From IMG/VR virus record IMGVR_UViG_3300044644_001414, positions 1-25,549 of that record: a DNA stretch of 25,549 nucleotides, one strand, 5' to 3'. Made by a program: the position numbers and the translations under genes. Under the pieces are notes generated by a model. That model was not told where the DNA came from, ran no database searches, and was given only the letters and a program-made list of their open reading frames with translations. The DNA comes from a virus. Below, piece after piece: positions 7,118-13,174 of this stretch. Positions within the stretch are counted from its first letter, which is position 1; each line of letters starts with the position of its first letter.

Positions 7118-7732
7118 ATGACACCAACCACAATTGAAGAACTCCTTGATTACTGGCCTGGCCACATTCCTTTCAAGGGAAGTCTTGTAAACGAAGACGG
7201 CTCCTGCATGTGCGCCCAAGGCCAAGCGTTGCATTTCCTGAGCGGGCTAACCGCTGATGAATTGCGAGACCTTGATCAAGAAATGGCCGACAAGCGGGTA
7301 GCTGAACTGTTTGGAATTAGCTTTGCTCATTCAGTATTGCTAAGGATTGTGAACGACGGGCAAGAAGGTGCGCCTTCTAGCGTGATTCGCAATCCCGAAC
7401 ACGTTTTAGGAGATCAAGCGCAAACCGTGCTTGCTTTTTGGCGACACCTTGATCGCATGACACCAGCGGCCGTGGCAGCGGCCTGGGAAGCGGCCAGGGT
7501 AGCGGCCAGGGTAGCGGCCTGGGAAGCGGCCAGGGAAGCGGCCAGGGTAGCGGCCTGGGAAGCGGCCAGGGAAGCGGCCTGGGTGGCGGCCGGGGCCACC
7601 AATGAGATTCAAGGTGCCACTGTTATGCGAGCCAAAAATCAGCCGTTTTTCTTCCTGCCGCTTTTTGGTTTTGCAGATCCTGAAGCAGTTATGCGGCTGG
7701 ATGCGGCTGGGGAGGGGGAGGTGCAGGCATGA
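7118..7732 (+). CDS. Ala/Trp tetrapeptide-repeat protein, 204 aa
   Basis: N-terminal domain (TIEELLDYWPGHIPFKG ... CMCAQGQALHFLSGLT ... FGISFAHSVLLRIVND), then eleven AAxx tetrapeptides (residues 117-160, pattern AAWE, AARV, AARE), then a conserved-looking tail IQGATVMRAKNQPFFFLPLFGF. I recall phage and bacterial proteins that join Ala/Trp repeats to such a PFFFLPLFGF tail; their function is unknown. Start at ATG 7118 is chosen because it follows the predicted transcript start and a CACCTACACTCATATCC leader. The repeats would form a long amphipathic helix. Confidence 0.75.
   Translation: MTPTTIEELLDYWPGHIPFKGSLVNEDGSCMCAQGQALHFLSGLTADELRDLDQEMADKRVAELFGISFAHSVLLRIVNDGQEGAPSSVIRNPEHVLGDQAQTVLAFWRHLDRMTPAAVAAAWEAARVAARVAAWEAAREAARVAAWEAAREAAWVAAGATNEIQGATVMRAKNQPFFFLPLFGFADPEAVMRLDAAGEGEVQA
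7466..7597 (+). repeat. Eleven 12-nt tandem repeats in coding sequence
   Basis: Units follow GCGGCC(T/A)GGG(A/T)A, with a divergent first unit (GCGGCCGTGGCA) and last unit (GCGGCCGGGGCC). Each encodes Ala-Ala-x-x in the host gene. Being in frame and nearly identical, copy number could vary by slippage without breaking the gene. Confidence 0.9.
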
Positions 7733-8142
7733 GCATTAAACCAAGATTCACGCCATACGATCCCACAGGCGATTGCACGCCAAGAGATGGAGCTAGTAAT
7801 TGTCAGCATTATGCAGATTCTGACAGCGAAGCCGGTAGGCTTTATCTTTACAACATTGATGACAGCTATTATTGTCAGGTTTTTTGCAATCGAGATGAAT
7901 TGCAGAGATTTGTGGATTATCTCTGGGCCGTGGCTGACAAGGCCTGGCTCCCCGTGGACCATAAAAAGCTGTTTTTCGATGCTCTCGTTGAGTATATCGA
8001 CCGACGCATTGAACAAAAACTTAACGAAAGGCATGAAAACAATGAAGATGTGGTGCGGGCTGCTCGTGTTCATGCAAACGCGGCTAAAAATGACTTAAAA
8101 ACCTCTTTCAACGATCTATGTAACACCCTTTTTATGGGCTAA
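7729..8142 (+). CDS. Unknown protein, 137 aa
   Basis: ATGA overlap with the repeat-protein gene. N-terminus is polar (MSIKPRFTPYDPTGDCTPRDG); the middle is aromatic (GRLYLYNIDDSYYCQVFCNRDELQRFVDYLW); the C-terminal half is a long charged helix (YIDRRIEQKLNERHENNEDVV). No family recognised. Confidence 0.7.
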   Translation: MSIKPRFTPYDPTGDCTPRDGASNCQHYADSDSEAGRLYLYNIDDSYYCQVFCNRDELQRFVDYLWAVADKAWLPVDHKKLFFDALVEYIDRRIEQKLNERHENNEDVVRAARVHANAAKNDLKTSFNDLCNTLFMG

Positions 8143-8167
8143 TTTTACCAAAATCACTAACACACGA

Positions 8168-8671
8168 ATGGATCAAGAAAAGCCCCTTGGCAAGCTGTTC
8201 TGCGTACACGAGCTTGCAAGAGTCGCCCGCCCAGCCAGAAGCTTGCACGAGCGGATGTTACTGGAAGCCGAACCGTATGTCAAACACAACTGGACAGACG
8301 TTGCCATTCACGACAGGGACAGGCTCAGGGTTACACCTGTTAACCATGCTCTTGCGTGGATGATTGGCGAAACCGGCTCTTACCTTACACCGTTGTATTG
8401 CAAGTTGTCGGATAAAAGCAAGTGGCAGGTAAGTCCACTTGCATCACTAGCGCCAATTCAGATTTACATTACAGCATTGCACGAGCAAATGCTTCTTCTC
8501 AGGGGTGCCCAACTTGCCAAGTTCCAAAGGAGGCAGGCTTACATCATCGTCAAGAGAGACAGCCCGTCTGGTGGCGACATCATTCCTGTTGGCTTTGACG
8601 AGCTTGCGTCAATGTGCTGCACCAACCCTAAACACAAATGGACTCCAGAAGGACTGATCCAATGCGAGTAG
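8168..8671 (+). CDS. Unknown protein, 167 aa
   Basis: MDQEKPLGKLFCVHELARVARPARS start. No Shine-Dalgarno; the leader AAAATC-ACTAACACACGA is related to the leaders at 11081, 11575 and 12064. The C-terminus holds CC and a final Cys (ASMCCTNPKHKW ... IQCE). The next gene overlaps it by 10 bases. No family recognised. Confidence 0.7.
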   Translation: MDQEKPLGKLFCVHELARVARPARSLHERMLLEAEPYVKHNWTDVAIHDRDRLRVTPVNHALAWMIGETGSYLTPLYCKLSDKSKWQVSPLASLAPIQIYITALHEQMLLLRGAQLAKFQRRQAYIIVKRDSPSGGDIIPVGFDELASMCCTNPKHKWTPEGLIQCE

Positions 8672-9000
8672 ATGAGCTTCACCCGGCCGAAATTGCAACT
8701 TGTGTAACACTTGTATGCAATGCTTTCGCCAAAGATCACAAGCGCATTCGTTGCTACTGGTTGATCATAGATGCCTTTGCATTCCTGTATCTGCCGGTTC
8801 CGAGTTTTATCAGGCGCAGCTACGAAAACCTAATGCAGGATCAGGCTGTTAAGCGCAACCTGATCACCCACATGCTGAGCGCAACACAGAACGGCGCCAG
8901 CGGTCAAACTTTCACGCTTGACGACTACTTTACGAAAGACTCGTCAATTATCACGCTCAAAAAAGGTTGGCTATCCAGGATCTCCATCGAACAACTATGA
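8662..9000 (+). CDS. Unknown protein, 112 aa
   Basis: Start at ATG 8662 is preferred over ATG 8638 because AGAAGGA lies about 8 nt upstream. The sequence contains a hydrophobic stretch (IRCYWLIIDAFAFLYLPVPSFI) that could be buried or membrane-associated, then a polar C-terminal half. The stop overlaps the start of the secreted-protein gene (ATGA at 8997). Function unknown. Confidence 0.65.
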   Translation: MRVDELHPAEIATCVTLVCNAFAKDHKRIRCYWLIIDAFAFLYLPVPSFIRRSYENLMQDQAVKRNLITHMLSATQNGASGQTFTLDDYFTKDSSIITLKKGWLSRISIEQL

Positions 9001-9281
9001 AACGGCTTCTCCTTCCTTCTGCTATTTGCGCTACCTTACTTGCTTTCGGCACACCTGTTAGCGCTTCACAACTCATTCCCTCGATCTTCGCTTCCGCTTT
9101 CTGTGCTGCAATGGAGTTCGGTGTAAACCGACAGGACGCAATTCGCTTCGCTGTCAGAATATCGCTTGACACCACGAAACCACCGGCCCAGAGGGTTGGT
9201 GGCACCGACCTCGACGTTCGTGCATCGGTGTATGCAGCTCAGATGAAATGCCCCCAATACTTCAATGGGGACTGGCAATGA
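8997..9281 (+). CDS. Small secreted protein with CPQYF motif
   Basis: 94 residues. A clear Sec signal peptide: MKRLLLP, hydrophobic core AICATLLAFG, cleavage expected after VSA (residue 23). The mature part has two Cys (AFCAAM and KCPQYF), probably one disulfide. The ending YAAQMKCPQYF resembles a family of small secreted proteins that I recall from Synechococcus/Cyanobium, which supports a picocyanobacterial host. The protein should act in the periplasm or outside the cell. ATGA overlaps at both ends. Confidence 0.78.
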   Translation: MKRLLLPSAICATLLAFGTPVSASQLIPSIFASAFCAAMEFGVNRQDAIRFAVRISLDTTKPPAQRVGGTDLDVRASVYAAQMKCPQYFNGDWQ

Positions 9282-9460
9282 AGTTTCCACCAGCATCAGA
9301 GCAGAGCTGTGGCAACTGCTACTACCAGCGCGGCGTCTGTGAAAATGGCTGCACTGTTGAGATCTGCTGCCGTTATGCGCCAAGACCTGGAGAGATGTAC
9401 GCAGCTCGCTGCCCAGCAGTGCAGTGGTGTGGCGAGTGGTCTCCGAGGACTCCTGCTTGA
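9278..9460 (+). CDS. Cys-rich small protein, WCGEW family, 60 aa
   Basis: MKFPPASEQSCGNCYYQRG... with CGNC (Cys-x2-Cys), C-x3-C, a CC pair and the ending CPAVQWCGEWSP. Small phage and bacterial proteins with CGNC ... CRR.P ... WCGEW spacing are common and probably bind zinc or iron; function is unsettled. Its last bases overlap the -35 box of the next promoter. Confidence 0.75.
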   Translation: MKFPPASEQSCGNCYYQRGVCENGCTVEICCRYAPRPGEMYAARCPAVQWCGEWSPRTPA

Positions 9461-9485
9461 CAGGGGCGTGACCCTCCTGTAAGAT
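9457..9485 (+). promoter_or_regulatory. Consensus sigma-70 promoter with 5' hairpin
   Basis: Perfect TTGACA (9457-9462), 17-nt spacer, TAAGAT (9480-9485). Expected start near 9492 is exactly where GCTGC-AAGT-GCAGC (9492-9505) begins, so the transcript would start in a hairpin. Shares TTGACAGGGG with the promoter at 13097. Confidence 0.85.
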
Positions 9486-9526
9486 CAGATAGCTGCAAGT
9501 GCAGCCCGCTCACTAGCTTTTGTTCC

Positions 9527-9700
9527 ATGACACCACGAAAGTTTCCGATGGTTGACAACATGCGAGCGCATGGTGGCAACTTTGTCAGCAAGCTTGCAGG
9601 CGCAATGGTTGCAGCCGATCCCGTCAACTTTGACAGGTTATGCGCTGCATTCCCAGAGGTTGTCGAAAAGTACAGCACCATTGAGGATCGGCGTCAGTGA
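9527..9700 (+). CDS. Small phage protein, 57 aa
   Basis: MTPRKFPMVDNMRAHG start; contains FVSKLAGAMVAADPVNFDRLCAAF and PEVVEKY. Many phages carry short proteins with this 'adenine/Asp-x-x-N ... F-P-E ... Y' helix pattern, function unknown. It is the first gene after a strong promoter, so probably well expressed. No Shine-Dalgarno. Confidence 0.65.
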   Translation: MTPRKFPMVDNMRAHGGNFVSKLAGAMVAADPVNFDRLCAAFPEVVEKYSTIEDRRQ

Positions 9701-9804
9701 TGTTTGACACCGTGAAAGTGTTTCGACGAGGCCCTGTGCCCGAACCACCCCCTTTAGCAGAGCTGATCCTTGGCGCAGTGCGTCGAGACGGAAATCGTGC
9801 TTGA
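9700..9804 (+). CDS. Possible 34-aa peptide
   Basis: ATG overlaps the preceding TGA (TGATG). Sequence begins MFDTVKVFRRGP and has a PEPPPL stretch. Support is only the overlap and open frame. An antisense frame also covers this stretch. Confidence 0.35.
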   Translation: MFDTVKVFRRGPVPEPPPLAELILGAVRRDGNRA

Positions 9805-10010
9805 TGGGTCTATCCCGTTTTAGTTCATCAACCCACTCAGGTTTTATCACAAAATTAATCTCATGGCCATTTTTCAGCAAGTATTTGATGATTCGCTGCC
9901 CTACCTGCAAACATTTTTCTACATTACGTCCAATGGCGGTCAAATTGGCAACATCAAACGAAGCAACTCAACCTCTCTTTGATCTAACCTATTCACTCAT
10001 TCACAGTATC
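9805..10010. other. 206-nt gap before the variable-protein gene
   Basis: No + strand gene is convincing here. A minus-strand open frame (9638-9943, extendable without a Met to about 9975) has protein-like composition (RIIKYLLKNGHEINFVIKPEW) but no ATG or ribosome site, so it may be a gene remnant. Near the end, TATTCACTCATTCACAGTATC leads into the ATG at 10011 and resembles the G-poor leaders seen elsewhere. Confidence 0.4.
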
Positions 10011-10919
10011 ATGACAAATACTGAAATCAAAATGGTTTCCATCCCGGCGGGCTCTTTCCTGATGGGCTCACCTGACAATGAAATCGGGCGATTTGCCGAT
10101 GAAGGCCCGCAGCGTCAGGTGACCTTGGCTGGTTTTCAGATGAGTCAAACGCCAATTACTCAGGCCCAGTGGCAATCGGTGATGGGCGGCAACCCTTCAT
10201 GGTCTGATGATCAAGCCGACAGCGATCAAAGGCCAGTCGAGTGTGTTAGCTGGTACGACGCCATCGAGTTTTGCAGGCTTTTGAGTGAACGCACTGGCTG
10301 TCTTTACACGCTGCCAAGTGAAGCGCAATGGGAATACGCCTGTCGGGCGGGAACTGTAACACGATATGCCTTTGGTGACGAAATCACTACCGATCAGGCC
10401 AATTACAACTACTGCTTTGAACGGACCACTCCGGTTGGGAAATTTCCCGCCAACGCCTGGGGACTGTGCGATATGCACGGAAATGTGTGGGAATGGTGCT
10501 TGGACGACTGGCACAGCAGTTACGAGGGAGCGCCAACGGATGGCAGCGCATGGACGGAGGATGACAGTGCAAAAAAGTCCTGCGCGGCGGCTCGTGGAGC
10601 GACCACCCCAGGTGCTGCCGCTCGGCCTGCCACAACCTCCGCCACCCGGACTCCCGCAACAACGACTTCGGTTTCCGCGTCTGTTGCTAATCGCTTGAAG
10701 CTGCTGCGCGGCGGCTCGTGGGCCTACCACCCCGGGCTCTGCCGCTCGGCCGCCCGCTACCACCGCCCCCCGGACGCCCGCGGCAACATCATCGGTTTCC
10801 GCGTCTGTTGCCTCCCCCAGGACCCTGCCGTCAACTCTCAATCCATCAATCCCTCGGCTTGGGTATGCCTGTCTCAGGCAGCCCTGCGAACTATCCAAAG
10901 TCTTTTTCTGAAACGATGA
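10011..10919 (+). CDS. FGE-fold DGR variable protein, unshifted 302-aa form
   Basis: The N-terminal 189 residues are a formylglycine-generating-enzyme/SUMF1-type domain (C-type-lectin-like fold): MVSIPAGSFLMGS, CVSWYDAIEFC, LPSEAQWEYACRAGT and WGLCDMHGNVWEWC. This fold is the usual scaffold for DGR targets in cyanobacteria. In the unshifted frame it continues through a 42-residue Ala/Thr/Ser/Pro-rich linker (190-231), a variable module LRGGSW...GFRVCC (232-267) and a 35-residue tail. A -1 shift at 10571-10577 instead gives 226 residues ending in the first variable module, stop TAA 10688-10690. No signal peptide. Probably a ligand-binding display protein; the partner is unknown. A lost A in the run is the simple alternative. 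Confidence 0.85.
   Translation: MTNTEIKMVSIPAGSFLMGSPDNEIGRFADEGPQRQVTLAGFQMSQTPITQAQWQSVMGGNPSWSDDQADSDQRPVECVSWYDAIEFCRLLSERTGCLYTLPSEAQWEYACRAGTVTRYAFGDEITTDQANYNYCFERTTPVGKFPANAWGLCDMHGNVWEWCLDDWHSSYEGAPTDGSAWTEDDSAKKSCAAARGATTPGAAARPATTSATRTPATTTSVSASVANRLKLLRGGSWAYHPGLCRSAARYHRPPDARGNIIGFRVCCLPQDPAVNSQSINPSAWVCLSQAALRTIQSLFLKR
10556..10577 (+). promoter_or_regulatory. Candidate -1 ribosomal frameshift signal
   Basis: Slippery heptamer A AAA AAG (10571-10577), read GCA AAA AAG in the zero frame, with GGAGG (10556-10560) 10 nt upstream: the same heptamer and spacing as E. coli dnaX. Six nt downstream GCGGC (10584-10588) can pair with GCCGC (10617-10621), enclosing a small GTGG/CCAC hairpin. 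The downstream structure is only moderately convincing. Confidence 0.6.
10580..10687 (+). repeat. Variable repeat 1 of a DGR target
   Basis: 108 nt encoding LRGGSWSDHPRCCRSA...GFRVCC in the -1 frame, followed directly by TAA. Compared with the second copy it has 18 substitutions in 13 codons, none at a third position, with constant blocks at both ends. This matches adenine-directed mutagenesis from a template whose variable codons are AAC. Confidence 0.85.
10704..10811 (+). repeat. Variable repeat 2 of a DGR target
   Basis: 108 nt, 124 nt downstream of copy 1, hence in another frame; here in the zero frame, encoding LRGGSWAYHPGLCRSA...GFRVCC. It has only one AAC codon, so it is a second variable copy and not the template. 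A six-pair hairpin (10866-10880, TCT loop) lies 54 nt downstream, possibly related to the homing signal of DGRs. Confidence 0.85.
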
Positions 10920-11077
10920 AGCCCGATCTTCAATCTCCACGCGCATACAGCAGTATTCGCGTCAGCATCACACTTCCAGAGTTTGTTGCCCGCAAGCTGA
11001 GTGAACGCTCCTTTGAGGAGGGTCGCTCCACCTCAAATCTTGCGGCATTCTTGATCGAAAAGTCGCTGGAAGATTAA
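10916..11077 (+). CDS. Ribbon-helix-helix DNA-binding protein, 53 aa
   Basis: Pattern SIRVSITLPEFVARKLSERSFEEGRSTSNL fits the CopG/Arc-type fold: a short beta strand (RVSITL) then two helices with the conserved Gly-Arg-Ser turn. Small regulators with this turn are frequent in cyanobacteria. The ATG lies inside the stop of the 302-aa form (ATGA 10916-10919), so its translation may depend on ribosomes that do not shift to the -1 frame. Probably binds DNA as a dimer, perhaps its own operon. Confidence 0.78.
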   Translation: MKPDLQSPRAYSSIRVSITLPEFVARKLSERSFEEGRSTSNLAAFLIEKSLED

Positions 11078-11102
11078 AGCAAAATCGTTATTCATTACAC
11101 GC

Positions 11103-11552
11103 ATGGACCAAATCAACTGCTTTCGTACTACAGATGGACAGCTTTTTGAGGGCAAGAATGATGCGCTGAAGCATCAAGCGAGTCTTGATTTCGTGGAATG
11201 GTATCAGCGAAACCAGCTCTATGGTATGCGTGGAGCTGTTGACCTTAAGGATCTAGGGGACTGGCTTAGGGAGAATGCCTCAAAGCCCATCTTTCGGTCA
11301 TACCTAAATGTGATAAGGGGTGGGTCGGTGAAATCGTCGGCATGGGATCCCCTACTTTTTGATTTGCTGATTGAGGAGTGCCATCACTACATTGGTAATT
11401 CAGAGGACATCGGCAATGGAGATGTTCGCTATTGGCTTGAGCCTGGCCAGCTTAAGCAGTTTGCTGAAGATGCGGTGCTTTTTTATGTCAAGCACCGAAG
11501 CCAGATAGACCCAGGTTTCGCAGAGCGGCAGTGCTTGCCGATTTTTCGCTGA
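11103..11552 (+). CDS. Unknown phage protein, 149 aa
   Basis: Start MDQINCFRTTDGQLFEGKNDALKHQ: the FRTTDG.lFe....A..H pattern is recurrent in cyanophage and T4-like phage proteins of unknown function. The centre is a DLGDWLRENA helix. No Shine-Dalgarno; the start follows a leader (11081-11102) also found before the next two genes. Confidence 0.75.
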   Translation: MDQINCFRTTDGQLFEGKNDALKHQASLDFVEWYQRNQLYGMRGAVDLKDLGDWLRENASKPIFRSYLNVIRGGSVKSSAWDPLLFDLLIEECHHYIGNSEDIGNGDVRYWLEPGQLKQFAEDAVLFYVKHRSQIDPGFAERQCLPIFR

Positions 11553-11603
11553 CATGTTAGATTCTATTTTGGCGAAAATCGCCATTCATCACACGCTAGG
11601 CAA

Positions 11604-12059
11604 ATGACCGAATACGATTCCTGGCTCGACAGCCTAATACCTGATCCACTGCCAGACCCGAAGATTGTTGAGCTTGCTGTTCCCTGTGAGTTTGGTGCAT
11701 TCAACTGGCAAGTGTTTACCAAGCGCTACAGTCAGAGCAATGTGCAAGACTGGGCCTGGCAAACCTGCAAGAAAGGGCCATTCACTACACCCTACGCGAA
11801 GCTTGGTTTTGCCATTCATCTCGCATGTGCAAGGATCAGGTTGCTGTTCGTTGAACGTCCAGCCCGCTGGCATCCACTGGTTCTTGCGAGCCACACCGCA
11901 CGCTACTTCATGGATGAAGACTACGTGGAGGCTACGACCGAGGTGGAACTTACTTGGTCTGACAACTTCACTCCCTGGGCTGTCAGAGCAGAAGAGGAGG
12001 ATAATGGCAGCATCACTATCTACGGCAAAGATTGCGATGATTACTCGCTTGACTTCTAA
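11604..12059 (+). CDS. Unknown acidic protein, 151 aa
   Basis: Starts MTEYDSWLDSLIPDPLPDP; middle HPLVLASHTARYFMDEDYVEA; C-terminus strongly acidic (EEEDNGS ... DCDDYSLDF). The ATG overlaps the TGA of a 17-codon open frame (11554-11607). No family recognised. Confidence 0.7.
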   Translation: MTEYDSWLDSLIPDPLPDPKIVELAVPCEFGAFNWQVFTKRYSQSNVQDWAWQTCKKGPFTTPYAKLGFAIHLACARIRLLFVERPARWHPLVLASHTARYFMDEDYVEATTEVELTWSDNFTPWAVRAEEEDNGSITIYGKDCDDYSLDF

Positions 12060-12085
12060 CCTTAAAAAACGCCATTCATCACGCT

Positions 12086-12649
12086 ATGTTCCCACCTAAG
12101 TTTGCATTCTACTCGTCAACACCACAGCAGGGCAAGTCCACAGCTTGCGAGATACTTGAGCGGCGCTATTTCTGCCAGCGTCTTTCATTCGCGGCACCAC
12201 TTAAGGACATGCTGAGGATATTGCTGGAACATTGTTTGCTGTCAGAAGAGGAGGTTGAACACTATTTCCATCAATCAAAGGAAGATGCAATCCCGCTGCT
12301 ACATAAAAGTTACAGATACCTTGCAAGAACACTTGGCACAGAATGGGGAAGAGAAGCGGTCAGCTCGACGATGTGGGTTGACATCATGGAGAACAAGATC
12401 AAGTCTTACTCCAAGTGGCCTGGAGGCATCTGTATTGACGACATGAGGTTCCAGAATGAACTTGAGATGCTACAGCAAAACGGTTTCAAGATCATTCAGG
12501 TTATTTGTGATGTTGATCGAGGTCCCAATCAAGACCAGCACGCTTCAGATACTGCACTGAGAGGCTTTGCGGATTTCGACCATGTAATTCACAACAACGG
12601 AGGCTTACTGGATCTACGCAAACAGCTTGAGTTGCTCGTTGAGGGCTGA
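12086..12649 (+). CDS. Deoxynucleoside monophosphate kinase
   Basis: 187 residues resembling phage dNMP kinases (T4 gp1 type). A slightly degenerate P-loop, STPQQGKST (11-19), where the first Gly is Ser; LSFAAPLKDML (33-43); RTLGTEWGRE (81-90), the family's hallmark; and DDMRFQNE (118-125) for the lid/Mg region. The enzyme phosphorylates dNMPs to dNDPs using ATP, feeding phage DNA synthesis together with the MazG-like enzyme. Same leader as the two upstream genes. Confidence 0.82.
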   Translation: MFPPKFAFYSSTPQQGKSTACEILERRYFCQRLSFAAPLKDMLRILLEHCLLSEEEVEHYFHQSKEDAIPLLHKSYRYLARTLGTEWGREAVSSTMWVDIMENKIKSYSKWPGGICIDDMRFQNELEMLQQNGFKIIQVICDVDRGPNQDQHASDTALRGFADFDHVIHNNGGLLDLRKQLELLVEG

Positions 12650-12652
12650 CAG

Positions 12653-12895
12653 ATGGAACTCTCAAACCTTGAAAGAAGAATCTTGCTGGTGTGCATCAAG
12701 TTTCTTTACAAGGCCGGTCCACACTTTGTTTCAATGCTGTGGGAAGGTGATAGTCCGCCCAAGCAACAAGACTGGGAAGACCTTAAAAAGCACATGAAAC
12801 GACTTTACAAGCAAATCAAGGAGGGTATTGATGACGGCGAAATCCCAGAGCCTAAGGCTTGCAGAGATCACTTCATTAAGCAACGACAGCTTTAG
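12653..12895 (+). CDS. Unknown charged helical protein, 80 aa
   Basis: Starts 3 nt after the kinase stop. MELSNLERRILLVCIKFLYKAG then a Lys-rich helix (LKKHMKRLYKQIKEG). Its 3' end overlaps the next gene by 65 nt. No family recognised. Confidence 0.68.
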   Translation: MELSNLERRILLVCIKFLYKAGPHFVSMLWEGDSPPKQQDWEDLKKHMKRLYKQIKEGIDDGEIPEPKACRDHFIKQRQL

Positions 12896-13076
12896 GTATG
12901 TCTACACGAACGGAAGGCTAAAGCTCTGCAGCCGGTGCTGCACCCTACACAGAAACCGATTTGCACTTGATCCCGACTGGATTATCAAGGCTGACTGCGT
13001 GAACAATACACCTTACAATCTGCGCTGCGATCATTGCAGCGGAATCATTGCCCCGAGATCACAGAAAGCTCTGTAA
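12831..13076 (+). CDS. Zinc-ribbon-like protein, 81 aa
   Basis: The ATG at 12831 has a perfect AAGGAGG (12818-12824) 6 nt upstream, rare in this half of the window, which supports the long overlap with the previous gene. CSRC and CDHC pairs about 33 residues apart form a likely four-Cys zinc site. No other start lies in frame before the first Cys pair. Function unknown. Confidence 0.7.
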   Translation: MTAKSQSLRLAEITSLSNDSFRYVYTNGRLKLCSRCCTLHRNRFALDPDWIIKADCVNNTPYNLRCDHCSGIIAPRSQKAL

Positions 13077-13096
13077 AGTTCACAGGCTTGCAGGGG

Positions 13097-13155
13097 TTGA
13101 CAGGGGGAAACCTTGCGTTTATGATCGGCAGCGAGCACCGATTCTCGGCGCTTTT
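13097..13155 (+). promoter_or_regulatory. Consensus promoter followed by hairpin and T run
   Basis: TTGACA (13097-13102), 17-nt spacer, TATGAT (13120-13125). From the expected start near 13132 the leader folds: AGCG/CGCT (13130-13133, 13149-13152) and CCGA/TCGG with a TTC loop, then TTTT. This could protect the 5' end or attenuate transcription. Confidence 0.8.
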
Positions 13156-13174
13156 CCTTTATGTATGCGTAGCC

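Larger units (their letters stand above)
11081..12084 (+). repeat. Leader repeat before three consecutive genes
   Basis: A roughly 22-nt element at 11081-11102, 11575-11596 and 12064-12084: an A run, CG, then ATTCATCACACGC or close variants, ending 0-7 nt before the ATG of three genes. A weaker copy is at 8150-8167. It replaces a Shine-Dalgarno. At 11539-11581 an inverted repeat (CGATTTTTCGC / GCGAAAATCG, one bulge) overlaps the middle copy. Confidence 0.7.

Noticed and set aside
7406-7612. Minus-strand frames with PGRFPGRY repeats
   Set aside because: They are the antisense reading of the GCGGCC tandem repeats in the + strand gene and have no ribosome site.
10704-10811. Second repeat as the DGR template
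   Set aside because: A template should carry many AAC codons at variable sites. This copy has only one, and several sites where neither copy has A, so both are variable copies of an unseen template.
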